64,000 nt of DNA from Pirellulales bacterium (GTDB lineage Bacteria; Planctomycetota; Planctomycetia; Pirellulales; JALHPA01). The notes under the pieces were generated by a model, which was given only the letters and a program-made list of their open reading frames with translations, was not told the origin of the DNA and searched no databases. Positions 52,784 to 61,458 of this stretch are shown here, piece by piece. The stretch spans positions 1 to 64,000 of the forward strand of contig JANRLT010000006.1 in NCBI GenBank assembly GCA_033762255.1, in the 5' to 3' direction. A program made the translations under genes and the position numbers. Within the stretch, counting starts at the first letter, position 1, and every line of letters begins with the position of its first letter.

Positions 52784-53206
52784 TCACTCCCCGATCACCT
52801 TCACCAGCACCCGTTTGTCGCGCCGACCGTCGAATTCGCCGTAAAAAATCTGCTCCCACGGGCCAAAATCCAGCTTGCCGCGCGTCACCGCCACAACCAC
52901 CTCCCGGCCCATGATCTGCCGCTTTAAGTGCGCGTCGGCGTTGTCCTCCCCCGTCCGGTTGTGCGCGTAGCGCGCGGGGGACGCGTCAAAGGGGGCTAGT
53001 TGCTCCAGCCAGCGTTCGTAATCGGCATGCAGGCCGCGCTCGTCGTCGTTAATAAATACGCTGGCCGTGATGTGCATGGCATTGACCAGGCATAGCCCCT
53101 CCTGGATGCCGCTGCGCGCGACCAGTTGGGCCACCGTGTCGGTAATGTTCAGAAATCCCCTCCGCGCGGGGATGTGAAACGTCAGGTATTCGGTGAGGGA
53201 TTTCAT
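52784..53206 (-). CDS. yjbQ: YjbQ/UPF0047 family protein (secondary thiamine-phosphate synthase)
   Basis: 140 residues with the family pattern: [88 protein letters not shown] split between conserved His, Asp and WEQI segments. Members weakly complement thiamine-phosphate synthase in E. coli; the true role is unclear. Cytoplasmic, with a conserved metal-type cluster ([14 protein letters not shown]). Stands alone between a hypothetical gene and the lnt gene. Confidence 0.92.
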   Translation of the reverse strand: MKSLTEYLTFHIPARRGFLNITDTVAQLVARSGIQEGLCLVNAMHITASVFINDDERGLHADYERWLEQLAPFDASPARYAHNRTGEDNADAHLKRQIMGREVVVAVTRGKLDFGPWEQIFYGEFDGRRDKRVLVKVIGE

Positions 53207-53230
53207 GGAATCATTATTTTATCCGGAGTC

Positions 53231-53274
53231 GTAGGGCGGAACGAGTTCCGCCAAAAATCGTAGTTCCGCCGTAG
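53231..53274. repeat. GTAG-headed hairpin repeat
   Basis: GTAG (53231-53234) is followed by GGCGGAA-CGAG-TTCCGCC (53235-53252), a perfect 7-bp stem with a tetraloop. A half copy, GTAGTTCCGCCGTAG, follows at 53260-53274. The layout (GTAG head then hairpin) is that of REP sequences; it lies 2.6 kb from the RAYT gene. Confidence 0.75.
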
Positions 53275-53348
53275 TCAAAGGTGTTTTCACACATCGGATT
53301 CCGGTTTGAAAGTATTCTCATACACGTCAGATCACGATCCTCCCTACA

Positions 53349-55268
53349 TTAAGTGTTGAATTGTGAACGGTGCCAGAAACGATAAATTGCGGTTGATACC
53401 ACGCCCAAGCATAACCCCAGACCCAGCATGCCCGCCAACTCCCCGTACCGCACATAAAAGCTCAGCCAGTCGCGCGGGGGGTCCGCGAAAATTTGTGCCC
53501 GCACGATTAAGATATCCGGGGCGTGCCGTTTTCCCTGGGCGGTAATTCTACCCAAGGGGTCGATCGCCGCGGAAAAGCCGGTGTTCGCCGCAATGAGCAT
53601 TGGCCGCCGCGTCTCCACTGCGCGAAACACCCCGCACACCAAATGCAAATCCAACTCGCTACTGCCAAAGAACCAGCCGTCGTTGCTCAGATTCACCAGC
53701 ACATCCGGCGTTTCGCCAGCGGCGTGCAGTTCCAGCATTTGCCTGCGGATCACTTGGGGCAGCACGTTTTCATAACAAATACTAGGGGAGATGCGGACTG
53801 GCGGGCTAGCAGCGGGGGGCGGGGCGATTTGTGGCGAAATCCCCGTGACGGGACCGGCGACTGGCACTGGTAGACTACGGGCCGCGATTCCCGGATTGAG
53901 ACCCCTCCCCACCGGTGTTAATTCATAAATCCAAGGAAAGTAGTAACCCAGCGGCATATATTCGCCGCACAGGACCAGATGCCGTTTGTCATAAAAGTCA
54001 AGACTTGTTGAATTACCGCTCGGCGCAGGCATTCCCGCAAACAAAGCGGCCGAGTTATAACGCTCGAATCGCGGTTTGTTATTTGCCAGTTCCTCCAAAG
54101 TGCTTTTTAAAAAGTGGACGCGTTCCGCACCGATCAAAAAACTACCAATCGTGGCCTGGGGAGCTACCTCCCCCTGGGAGACGCGGGGTAGAAAAACCGT
54201 CCGCGACCAAAGAAAATCTTGTAACTGCCGGGCAACCTTGTCGGCAAATTCCGCTGGTGGCATTTTCAGCTCGGGCGGCGGCAAAAAGTCTTCCGCAAAC
54301 GACGAAAGGGGATAGCGATAGATTGATTCCGGCCAGACTAGTAAATCGAGTTGCCGCACTGGTTGTGGCAGCATGGATAACTGTTGTTCCACGCGAGTGA
54401 CATGAGCGGCCAGCTCTGGCGGGATGAAAACTTTCGGGTCGCTCTGACGCCGGACGGCCAACCCGACCGCTTGGGTCAAATCGCCATACTCCCGCATGAC
54501 GGGCGTGGTTTTGTCGGTGTCGGGATCAAAAGTCGTGTCGTAGTTTCCCTGGATCAGCGCCGCGGTCATGACAGGTTGAAGAGATTGTCGCAGGGCAAAG
54601 TGCCCATAAATCAAAACCGCGGCCAAAACTCCTCCGCCGATCACTCCCTCGCCGATCATTTGGCGTCGGCAGATGCGCTCATGCCAGAGGGCGCTGGCCA
54701 GCCAGGCCGCCGGTAGCAGCACCACCCCGCTGACCAGCGTCGTACCCCCAAGCTCGGCCACTTGGATAAGCGTTAGCCAGCGATGCTGTGTATGCGCCAG
54801 GCAGGCCATGCTAAAACCGCTCAGAAACCACTGCCGCGCAAATTCCAGTCCCATCCAAACCAAGGGTGCCGCCAGCGGTAGCGACCACCGCCAGCGGTGG
54901 ACCGCCACGCGTGAGATTGCCACCAACAAGGGTAAGTACACCGCCAAGTACGCGCATAAGAGCACGCCCGCGATAGCCGTCATCCAATGTGGCAATCGCA
55001 GCCAATGTAACACCAGCAGCCAATGGACCATCCCGGCTAGATAAAGCGATAAATACGGCCGCCAACCGGGAAGTCGCGGCAATGCGATTAAGCGCAGCCA
55101 GGGAAGCGTGGCCACCCATGCCAATGGCCACAAATCGATGGGAGGAAAGCTCAGCGCCAGCAGGACACTCCCCAGCATGGCGGAGAACAGCGTGCCATGT
55201 AAAACCTCTTGCCACGGGGAGCCGGGGCGAGCGGCTGGCGGTAGCGTGGTGATTGATGCATCTTCCAT
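53349..55268 (-). CDS. lnt: Apolipoprotein N-acyltransferase
   Basis: 639 residues, longer than typical Lnt (about 510). About six N-terminal membrane helices (for example LLALSFPPIDLWPLAWVATLPWL, MTAIAGVLLCAYLAVYLPLLVA) are followed by a nitrilase domain and a final helix. The triad Glu-Lys-Cys is visible in LLVWPESIYRYP, YDKRHLVLCGEYMP and ISPSICYENVLPQ. It adds the third fatty acid to the N-terminal Cys of lipoproteins in the inner membrane, which agrees with the several lipoproteins predicted here. The extra length comes from inserts in the nitrilase domain near residues 290-330 and 440-470. Confidence 0.93.
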   Translation of the reverse strand: MEDASITTLPPAARPGSPWQEVLHGTLFSAMLGSVLLALSFPPIDLWPLAWVATLPWLRLIALPRLPGWRPYLSLYLAGMVHWLLVLHWLRLPHWMTAIAGVLLCAYLAVYLPLLVAISRVAVHRWRWSLPLAAPLVWMGLEFARQWFLSGFSMACLAHTQHRWLTLIQVAELGGTTLVSGVVLLPAAWLASALWHERICRRQMIGEGVIGGGVLAAVLIYGHFALRQSLQPVMTAALIQGNYDTTFDPDTDKTTPVMREYGDLTQAVGLAVRRQSDPKVFIPPELAAHVTRVEQQLSMLPQPVRQLDLLVWPESIYRYPLSSFAEDFLPPPELKMPPAEFADKVARQLQDFLWSRTVFLPRVSQGEVAPQATIGSFLIGAERVHFLKSTLEELANNKPRFERYNSAALFAGMPAPSGNSTSLDFYDKRHLVLCGEYMPLGYYFPWIYELTPVGRGLNPGIAARSLPVPVAGPVTGISPQIAPPPAASPPVRISPSICYENVLPQVIRRQMLELHAAGETPDVLVNLSNDGWFFGSSELDLHLVCGVFRAVETRRPMLIAANTGFSAAIDPLGRITAQGKRHAPDILIVRAQIFADPPRDWLSFYVRYGELAGMLGLGLCLGVVSTAIYRFWHRSQFNT

Positions 55269-55360
55269 GACAGTTGGCTTTCTTTGAATATATTTGCGCT
55301 ATGTCCACGCGGCAAAATATGATTTTACACAGCGCAATCAGGGCGCGTTGATTTTGCGTT

Positions 55361-56653
55361 TTAAAATAAAGGTAAAACCTCTACGTTATCCCCGGGAAAA
55401 TACTCCTTATCGCCCGCGGGAAAGGCAATCAGCCCCTCCGCCAAGGCGTACGCCAGCAAATCCGCCGAGCCAGCGCTCTTGAGTGGCATCGCCCAGATGT
55501 GCGCGCCCCGTTTTTCCAATCGCGCGGGAAAATACGTGGGCCGGTCGCCACGATGGATAAAATCGTTGGCCAATAGCGCTGGCTGGGTGGAAATAGCCTT
55601 TTCCACATACAGGCCGCGTAGGGCGGCAATCGCCAGTTTGACAAATAGTTCGCAGCAGACACCGCTACTGACGGGATTTCCTGGCAGGCCAAAGACCAGC
55701 GTGCGTGTTCGTGTGATTTCCGGCGCGATTTGGTTTTCCGGCTCATACACGCCAAACCACAGCGGTTTACCTGGTTTGAGACGAATTTTATGAAAGACTT
55801 TGCGGACTCCTAATTCTTGTAACACTTGGGGGACCAGGTCGAGCAGTCCCGCCGATACGCCGCCGGACAACAGCAAAATATCCGCATTTAAGCCCAGCGT
55901 AATTTTTTGCCGTAATTCTGGCAAATTGTCCCGGGCAATGCCAATGACCCGCGGTTCGCCCCCTGCGATGTGAATAGCCGCTTGCAACAAATGGCTGTTG
56001 CTATTGCGTATTTGCGCCCCCACGGGTTCTTGCCCAATCGGCACCAATTCATCCCCCGTGCTTAGTATAGCCACGGTCGGACGGGGATGGACCGCCACAG
56101 TGGTGATTCCTTGATCAGCCAAAAGTCCAATGCACGCGGGAGAGAGAGGTTGTCCAGGCTGCAACAAGCTTTGCCCCGCCGAGATGGCTGCCCCTTTTTT
56201 TAAGATATTTTGACCAGCTTTTGTGCTTTCCAAAAGTTGGATCGTATGGGGTTGGTCGCCACTGAATGAAGCATTTGCCAACTTTTCCGCGTTAGCGGTC
56301 AGATCAACCGGACGTGTCCGTTCGTGCATGACCACGGCGGCGGTGCCCGTGGGGATAGGTGCTCCGGTCATAATCCGCGCGCACTGACCCGCCAGCAGGG
56401 GGGTGTGCGAAACCGCTCCAGCAAAAATTTCCTGAGTGACCTGCAGGATTTCTCCCTCGCCTAGATTGGCGTCACCGACGGCATAGCCGTCAACCATAGC
56501 TTTGCTAAATGGAGGGGAGTCCCCGGTACTATGGATCTCCTCCGCCAAGACCAGATGGATAGACTTATCTAGGGGCAAAGTCGTTGCCGTCAAAGGCTTT
56601 ACGACAGAAAGTACCGTTTCCCGGGCGGCGGCAACGCTAAGTAAATCTGGCAT
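55361..56653 (-). CDS. moeA: Molybdopterin molybdenumtransferase
   Basis: 430 residues with the MoeA pattern: DSPPFSKAMVDGYAV near residue 45, IMTGAPIPTGTAAVVMHE, GQSLLQPGQPLSPACIGLLADQG, VAILSTGDELVPIGQ (the MoCF nucleotide-type loop), LLSGGVSAG and GLPGNPVSSGVCCELFV, then a C-terminal beta domain. It inserts molybdate into adenylated molybdopterin. A distant mobA at 41.4 kb suggests that the cell makes bis-MGD enzymes. Divergent from the FAAL fusion gene, with about 600 bases between them. Confidence 0.94.
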   Translation of the reverse strand: MPDLLSVAAARETVLSVVKPLTATTLPLDKSIHLVLAEEIHSTGDSPPFSKAMVDGYAVGDANLGEGEILQVTQEIFAGAVSHTPLLAGQCARIMTGAPIPTGTAAVVMHERTRPVDLTANAEKLANASFSGDQPHTIQLLESTKAGQNILKKGAAISAGQSLLQPGQPLSPACIGLLADQGITTVAVHPRPTVAILSTGDELVPIGQEPVGAQIRNSNSHLLQAAIHIAGGEPRVIGIARDNLPELRQKITLGLNADILLLSGGVSAGLLDLVPQVLQELGVRKVFHKIRLKPGKPLWFGVYEPENQIAPEITRTRTLVFGLPGNPVSSGVCCELFVKLAIAALRGLYVEKAISTQPALLANDFIHRGDRPTYFPARLEKRGAHIWAMPLKSAGSADLLAYALAEGLIAFPAGDKEYFPGDNVEVLPLF

Positions 56654-57251
56654 ATATCAACGCTGAGCGGATTCTTTGGGGAAGGGAAACATGCCCCAAT
56701 TGAGCTGGGGCAATAGCATTAAGTCTTTTAGCAGTATTATGTTATGTTTCGTGGAAGGATGGCAATGGGGAAAAGTTATACCCGGTGAGCAAAAACTCCT
56801 ACGGCACGGGGGAACAAAACGGGCGGGTTACAGGAAAACTATGTTTTTGGTAGATTTGTACATGGAAAACGCCAGTATTATCGTCGGCGGGAGCAGCAGG
56901 GCAAAAAGTGTTAGCGGATGGAAGTTGATGTGGCACGAAGGATTGCCAAACATCATGCCGGGCGATTTGTGCCATAAAAACGAGTTGCAGGAAAGGATGA
57001 GCCAGGGGGGCTGGATGGATTAGGGAAGTTATCGGATCGGCTAAGCCAGCCTCAGGGAGTTTTCCACACCAATCGCCAGAATTCCGCCGATATTTGAGAT
57101 TGCTAGATTATTTTGACCGACGGACCCTTTGCACCATGCCAGCTTCATTGTCCATGATTTTTTGGCCGGGCAAAAAGTAATTCTATTTGAATTACGTTTC
57201 CAAACCGCAAATTCACCAGCTTTCCCGCGTTGATCGGGCAATCGAGCTGAA
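56654..57251. other. 598-base region upstream of the FAAL fusion gene
   Basis: No convincing gene: the plus-strand frame at 56676-57023 and the minus-strand frame at 57041-57313 have no family features and unusual residue content. The region should hold promoters for moeA and for the lipid-type cluster. A sigma-54-like match at 56931 fails on spacing. Complex regulation of the downstream gene is a possible reason for the length. Confidence 0.5.
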
Positions 57252-60200
57252 ATGAGCATTACAACGGAAATGCATCGCGACTTACTGCCAGGCTCTTTTT
57301 TTGGTCCCTCCAACCTGGTGGATTTGCTTCAACACCGGGCGATGCACCAGGGGCATGATCGGGCCTATACGTTTTTAGTCGATGGTGAAAACGAAGAGTT
57401 ACATTTGACCTATCGCGAGTTGGACCGCCAGGCTCGTGCGATAGGGGCCAGATTGCAGGCGGAAGGCTACACGGGAGAGCGGGCGATCCTGTTGTATCCC
57501 GCCGGGTTGGATTTTATCGCGGCATTTTTTGGCTGTTTGTATGCGGGGGTGGTGGCTGTTCCAGCCTATCCCCCGCGGCGTAATCGCAATCTCCAGCGTA
57601 TCCAGGGAATTAGCGTCGATGCCCAGGCCCGCGTAGCCCTGACTAACCAGGAAACCCTGAACCGCACGTTGGATATTTTGGATGAAACGCCCCACCTGCG
57701 GCAAATGAAATGGCTGGCCACCGATCAATTGGAACCCAATGGTGAAAAGTCATGGCAAAAGCCCCTCGTTAATGGGCAAAGCCTGGCTTTTTTGCAGTAT
57801 ACCAGCGGCTCGACGGGATCGCCCAAGGGGGTGGTGCTGACGCATTCAAATTTGCTGCATAATTCGGCGTTGATTAGCTATGCCTTTGAACATACCCGCA
57901 GCGAGGTGGGGATGTTTTGGCTGCCATGTTATCACGACATGGGCTTGATTGGCGGAATATTGCAACCGCTGTACGCGGGCCAACCGAATGTGTTGATGTC
58001 GCCGGTTCATTTCTTGACAAAGCCCTTTCGTTGGTTGCAGGCTATCTCGCGTTATCGGGCCACCATTAGCGGAGGACCGAATTTTGCGTATGACCTCTGC
58101 CTCAAAAAAGTCTCGCCGCAGCAGCGGGACACGCTGGATTTAAGTTATTGGCGATTGGCCTTTAATGGCGCCGAACCGGTTCGCGAAAACACGCTGGAGG
58201 CCTTTGCCCGGTTTTTTGGGCCTTGTGGTTTTCGGCGGGAGGCGTTTTATCCCTGCTATGGCATGGCCGAGAACACGCTGATCGTCAGCGGTGGATTTCG
58301 GGCCAAGCCCCCCGTGGTCCGTTATTATGACACCAAGGGGCTTGAGCGGCATCAAATCATCGAAGCCGCGCAGGATGATCCCCATAGCCGCCCCCTGGTG
58401 GGCTGTGGTGGACACCTGCTCGATGAAGAGATTGTCATTGCCAATCCGCAGACCTTGGCCCGCTGCCAGCCGGATGAAGTGGGGGAGGTTTGGGTGGCGG
58501 GGCCTAGCGTCGCGCAGGGGTATTGGAATCAACCAGAGTTATCGCGGCAGATCTTTCAAGCGCGACTCAGCGATTCGGGCCGAGGGCCGTATTTGCGCAC
58601 GGGGGACATGGGATTTTTGCGCGATGGCGAGCTGTTCATTACCGGGCGGCTTAAGGACATGCTGATTTTTAATGGCGTCAATCATTATCCCCAGGATATC
58701 GAAGAGACATTGGAAATCTGCCATCCCGATTTAAAGGCGGGGGCTTGCGCCGCTTTTGCCATGGAACGTGACGGCCGGGAAGCGCTGATGATCGTCGTGG
58801 AAATCGAACGAGGCAAGCATCGCGGCGTGGAGACATTTCAGCCCTTATACGCCGCCATGCAAAGCGCGATCGCGGTCAAACACGAACTACCCGTCAGCGG
58901 AATTATTTTGATCAAGGCGGGGAGCATCCCCAAGACCAGCAGCGGTAAAATTCAACGCCATGCCTGCAAGGGCGCGCTGGTCGAAGGATCGCTGGAAATC
59001 ATCGATCAATGGTGGTCCGGACAGTCGCACGCTCCACAGAATCGCGACGATGGGCAATTCCGCGCGCTTCCCTCTGAAGCCGGGGATTTGGTGTTGGATG
59101 CCTGCGGATTTCAAATGAATGGCCAGCATAGCTTTGGCCAGCAAGCCCCGACCCCCCCGCACGCGCAGAATCATCGGGACGAATCCGCGGGGCGGGACCA
59201 TTTGGGCATGGCACGGGGTCATTCATCCGCCGCAAAGAGCGGCGCCGCCGCGGCGGCATCCGCCGGCGGGGACTATACCGAAAATGTCGCTAAAATCGTT
59301 TTTGAACAAGTTCGCCGCGTCGCCAAGGAACGGGCCGGGGCGTTGACCCTGGATACCAATATCTTGGAATTGGGATTGGATTCCATTGAACGGATGGAAA
59401 TTGTCTCTTCGTTGGAGGATATCTTTGGCGGACGCTTTCCCGAGGCGGTCCTTACCCAAATGGAAACCTGCGGCGAAGTGGTCCGCGGCATCGAACAATA
59501 TCTGGGAAAAACACCCCGCCAAAAAGGGGCGGCCGCCGCCGAAATTCCCCCCGAAGCTTACAATTTTGAACTCTACCCCGAATACCTGGCCCTTAAGCAG
59601 AACATGGCCAATATCGCCGCCGCCGGGGTGATGAATCCCTATTTTAAACAGCATGAACGGATCACCAACGACACCACGCTGATCAATGGCCGCGAGCTGA
59701 TCAATTGGTCCAGCTACAATTATTTGGGCATGTCCGGTGATCCCGTCGTGCGGCAGGCCGCCCAAGCCGCCATCGACCAATATGGGACCAGCGTGTCGGC
59801 CAGCCGGTTGGTATCGGGTGAAAAACCCCTTCACCGGGAGTTGGAACAATTTATCGCCCGCTTTGTGGGGGTGGAAGACGCGATCGTATATGTGGGGGGG
59901 CATTCGACCAACGAGACCACCATTGGCCATTTGCTGGGTCCGGGGGACTTGGTCCTGCATGATTCGCTGGCGCACAACAGCATTATCCAGGGTTGCCTGC
60001 TTAGCGGCGCGCGGCGTAGGCCTTTTCCCCATAATGACTGGCAGGCGTTGGCCCGGTTGCTCGCGGATTTGCGGGGGGATTACCGCCGGGTGCTGATTGT
60101 GATCGAGGGAGTGTATAGCATGGATGGCGATTACCCGGCCTTGCCCGAGTTTGTCCGCCTCAAGCAACAACACAAATGCTTTTTGATGGTGGATGAGGCC

Positions 60201-60833
60201 CACTCCGCCGGCACGATGGGCTCACAGGGACGCGGGATCGCACAGCATTTCGGGCTGGATCCACGGGAAATCGATATTTGGATGGGGACCCTCAGCAAGT
60301 CCTACGGCAGTTGTGGCGGTTATATCGCGGGATCGCGGGCGTTGGTGGAGTATCTGAAGTACACATCACCGGGATTTGTGTACAGCGTGGGTATTTCGCC
60401 GCCGAATGCCGCCGCGGCGCTGGCCGCGATGCGGCTGCTGACCGCCGAACCCCAACGGGTGGCCCGCTTGCATGCCAATGCGCGGCTCTTTTTGCACTTG
60501 GCCCAGGCGGCGGGGTTGAATACCGGTTCCAGCCAGGATTCGCCGGTGGTGCCGGTGATCCTGGGCAATTCGTTGCATTGTCTGCGGTTGTCGCAGGCGC
60601 TGTTTCAACAAGGGATCAATGTGCAGCCGATCTTGTACCCCGCTGTCGAAGAAAGCGCGGCGCGGCTGCGGTTTTTTATCACGTCGCTGCATAGCGAGGC
60701 CCAAATTCGCCGCACCGTGCAGGCGGTGGGTGAGACTTTAGGGCAAATCGATCCCCGCCATCTCCACCAGGCCCCCACCCGCTTGCCCGCCACCCGTGGT
60801 CCCCAGGTGGCCGTGGGAGGGAAAGACGCCTAA
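57252..60833 (+). CDS. Fusion: fatty acyl-AMP ligase - acyl carrier protein - alpha-oxoamine synthase
   Basis: 1193 residues, three enzymes in one chain. Residues 1-588 form a fatty acyl-AMP ligase: FLQYTSGSTGSPKGVVLTHS, the FAAL-type WLPCYHDMGLIGGILQPLY, YGMAENTLI, YLRTGDMGFL, KTSSGKIQR. A 90-residue Ala/Gly/His-rich linker precedes a carrier domain (about 675-755) with the phosphopantetheine serine in LGLDSIERME (Ser711). Residues 770-1175 are a PLP enzyme of the KBL/SPT/BioF group: NWSSYNYLGMSGD, VDEAHSAGTMGSQG and the Schiff-base Lys1016 in GTLSKSYGSCGGY. The chain should activate a fatty acid, load its own carrier and condense it with an amino acid, losing CO2, to a 2-amino ketone. Product unknown. 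Confidence 0.92.
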   Translation: MSITTEMHRDLLPGSFFGPSNLVDLLQHRAMHQGHDRAYTFLVDGENEELHLTYRELDRQARAIGARLQAEGYTGERAILLYPAGLDFIAAFFGCLYAGVVAVPAYPPRRNRNLQRIQGISVDAQARVALTNQETLNRTLDILDETPHLRQMKWLATDQLEPNGEKSWQKPLVNGQSLAFLQYTSGSTGSPKGVVLTHSNLLHNSALISYAFEHTRSEVGMFWLPCYHDMGLIGGILQPLYAGQPNVLMSPVHFLTKPFRWLQAISRYRATISGGPNFAYDLCLKKVSPQQRDTLDLSYWRLAFNGAEPVRENTLEAFARFFGPCGFRREAFYPCYGMAENTLIVSGGFRAKPPVVRYYDTKGLERHQIIEAAQDDPHSRPLVGCGGHLLDEEIVIANPQTLARCQPDEVGEVWVAGPSVAQGYWNQPELSRQIFQARLSDSGRGPYLRTGDMGFLRDGELFITGRLKDMLIFNGVNHYPQDIEETLEICHPDLKAGACAAFAMERDGREALMIVVEIERGKHRGVETFQPLYAAMQSAIAVKHELPVSGIILIKAGSIPKTSSGKIQRHACKGALVEGSLEIIDQWWSGQSHAPQNRDDGQFRALPSEAGDLVLDACGFQMNGQHSFGQQAPTPPHAQNHRDESAGRDHLGMARGHSSAAKSGAAAAASAGGDYTENVAKIVFEQVRRVAKERAGALTLDTNILELGLDSIERMEIVSSLEDIFGGRFPEAVLTQMETCGEVVRGIEQYLGKTPRQKGAAAAEIPPEAYNFELYPEYLALKQNMANIAAAGVMNPYFKQHERITNDTTLINGRELINWSSYNYLGMSGDPVVRQAAQAAIDQYGTSVSASRLVSGEKPLHRELEQFIARFVGVEDAIVYVGGHSTNETTIGHLLGPGDLVLHDSLAHNSIIQGCLLSGARRRPFPHNDWQALARLLADLRGDYRRVLIVIEGVYSMDGDYPALPEFVRLKQQHKCFLMVDEAHSAGTMGSQGRGIAQHFGLDPREIDIWMGTLSKSYGSCGGYIAGSRALVEYLKYTSPGFVYSVGISPPNAAAALAAMRLLTAEPQRVARLHANARLFLHLAQAAGLNTGSSQDSPVVPVILGNSLHCLRLSQALFQQGINVQPILYPAVEESAARLRFFITSLHSEAQIRRTVQAVGETLGQIDPRHLHQAPTRLPATRGPQVAVGGKDA

Positions 60834-60972
60834 GTGGACGCCGTGGTACAAAAGTGCCCGGGCAGGCCCGGAAAAAACACTTCTTGTCCGGCTTTGTTTT
60901 CAGCGGTGGTTCACTTATGATACCTGTTGGTTAAACTGGACGGTTGTTTGATAATATTTTCCCTCTTTTTTA

Positions 60973-61458
60973 TTGGCGAATGTTCCCGTGTCCGCCGTTA
61001 CTAGTTCGCATCGCTTGATCCTGCCGGCGGATGCCAATCATCATGGCACGCTGTACGCCGGATCGTTATTGCGGCTGGCATTGGAGTCGGCCTATGCCAC
61101 CTCCGCCCGGGCCGTGGGGCAGGGGGCTAACTTGCTGTTAAGGCGAGTGCTAAATCTGGAGTGTTATCGCCCGGTCAATGTGGGGGAGATTGTCGAAATC
61201 CGGGGCCTCCCCCTGCATATCGCCCGCGCGTATATGGTGGTAGGTCTGATCGGCGCGCCGGGGGCCCACCATAACAGCCCCTGGATGGATGGCCTGATGG
61301 GTTTTGTGCAAGTGGACGCCGAGGGTCGACTGTGCGAATTTCCGCAGGAATTATCATTGCCCAAGGCAGGTGCCGAATGGCAGCCGCTGCAAGAGCGCAT
61401 GCAGCGACTCTTAAAAATTCGTGTACGCAACGGTAAAAAAGTGAGCGGCGAGTGGTGA
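60973..61458 (+). CDS. Hotdog-fold acyl-CoA thioesterase
   Basis: 161 residues with TTG 60973, or 156 with GTG 60988; neither has a good ribosome-binding site. The hotdog signature is clear: RLILPADANHHGTLYAGSLLRLALESAYATSARAVG, spread over the helix and the Asn-His active-site turn, then LECYRPVNVGEIVEIRG and a final WMDGLMGFVQVD. Relatives hydrolyse acyl-CoA or acyl-ACP. It lies 139 bases after the FAAL fusion, with a poor -35 and TATGAT at 60916-60921. It may release stalled acyl groups from the fusion's carrier or recycle CoA esters (inference). The next gene overlaps its stop by GTGA. Confidence 0.8.
   Translation: MANVPVSAVTSSHRLILPADANHHGTLYAGSLLRLALESAYATSARAVGQGANLLLRRVLNLECYRPVNVGEIVEIRGLPLHIARAYMVVGLIGAPGAHHNSPWMDGLMGFVQVDAEGRLCEFPQELSLPKAGAEWQPLQERMQRLLKIRVRNGKKVSGEW

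Noticed and set aside
56931-56946. Sigma-54-like TGGCACG...TTGC upstream of the FAAL fusion
   Set aside because: The GG and GC are 11 bases apart; RpoN needs 10, and the site is over 300 bases from the start codon.
56676-57023. 115-codon plus-strand frame upstream of the FAAL fusion
   Set aside because: No ribosome-binding site, no recognisable fold or domain, and unusual Trp/Met-rich content.
60894-60921. TTGTTT-N16-TATGAT before the thioesterase gene
   Set aside because: The -10 is good but the -35 is weak and no other evidence supports a separate promoter.
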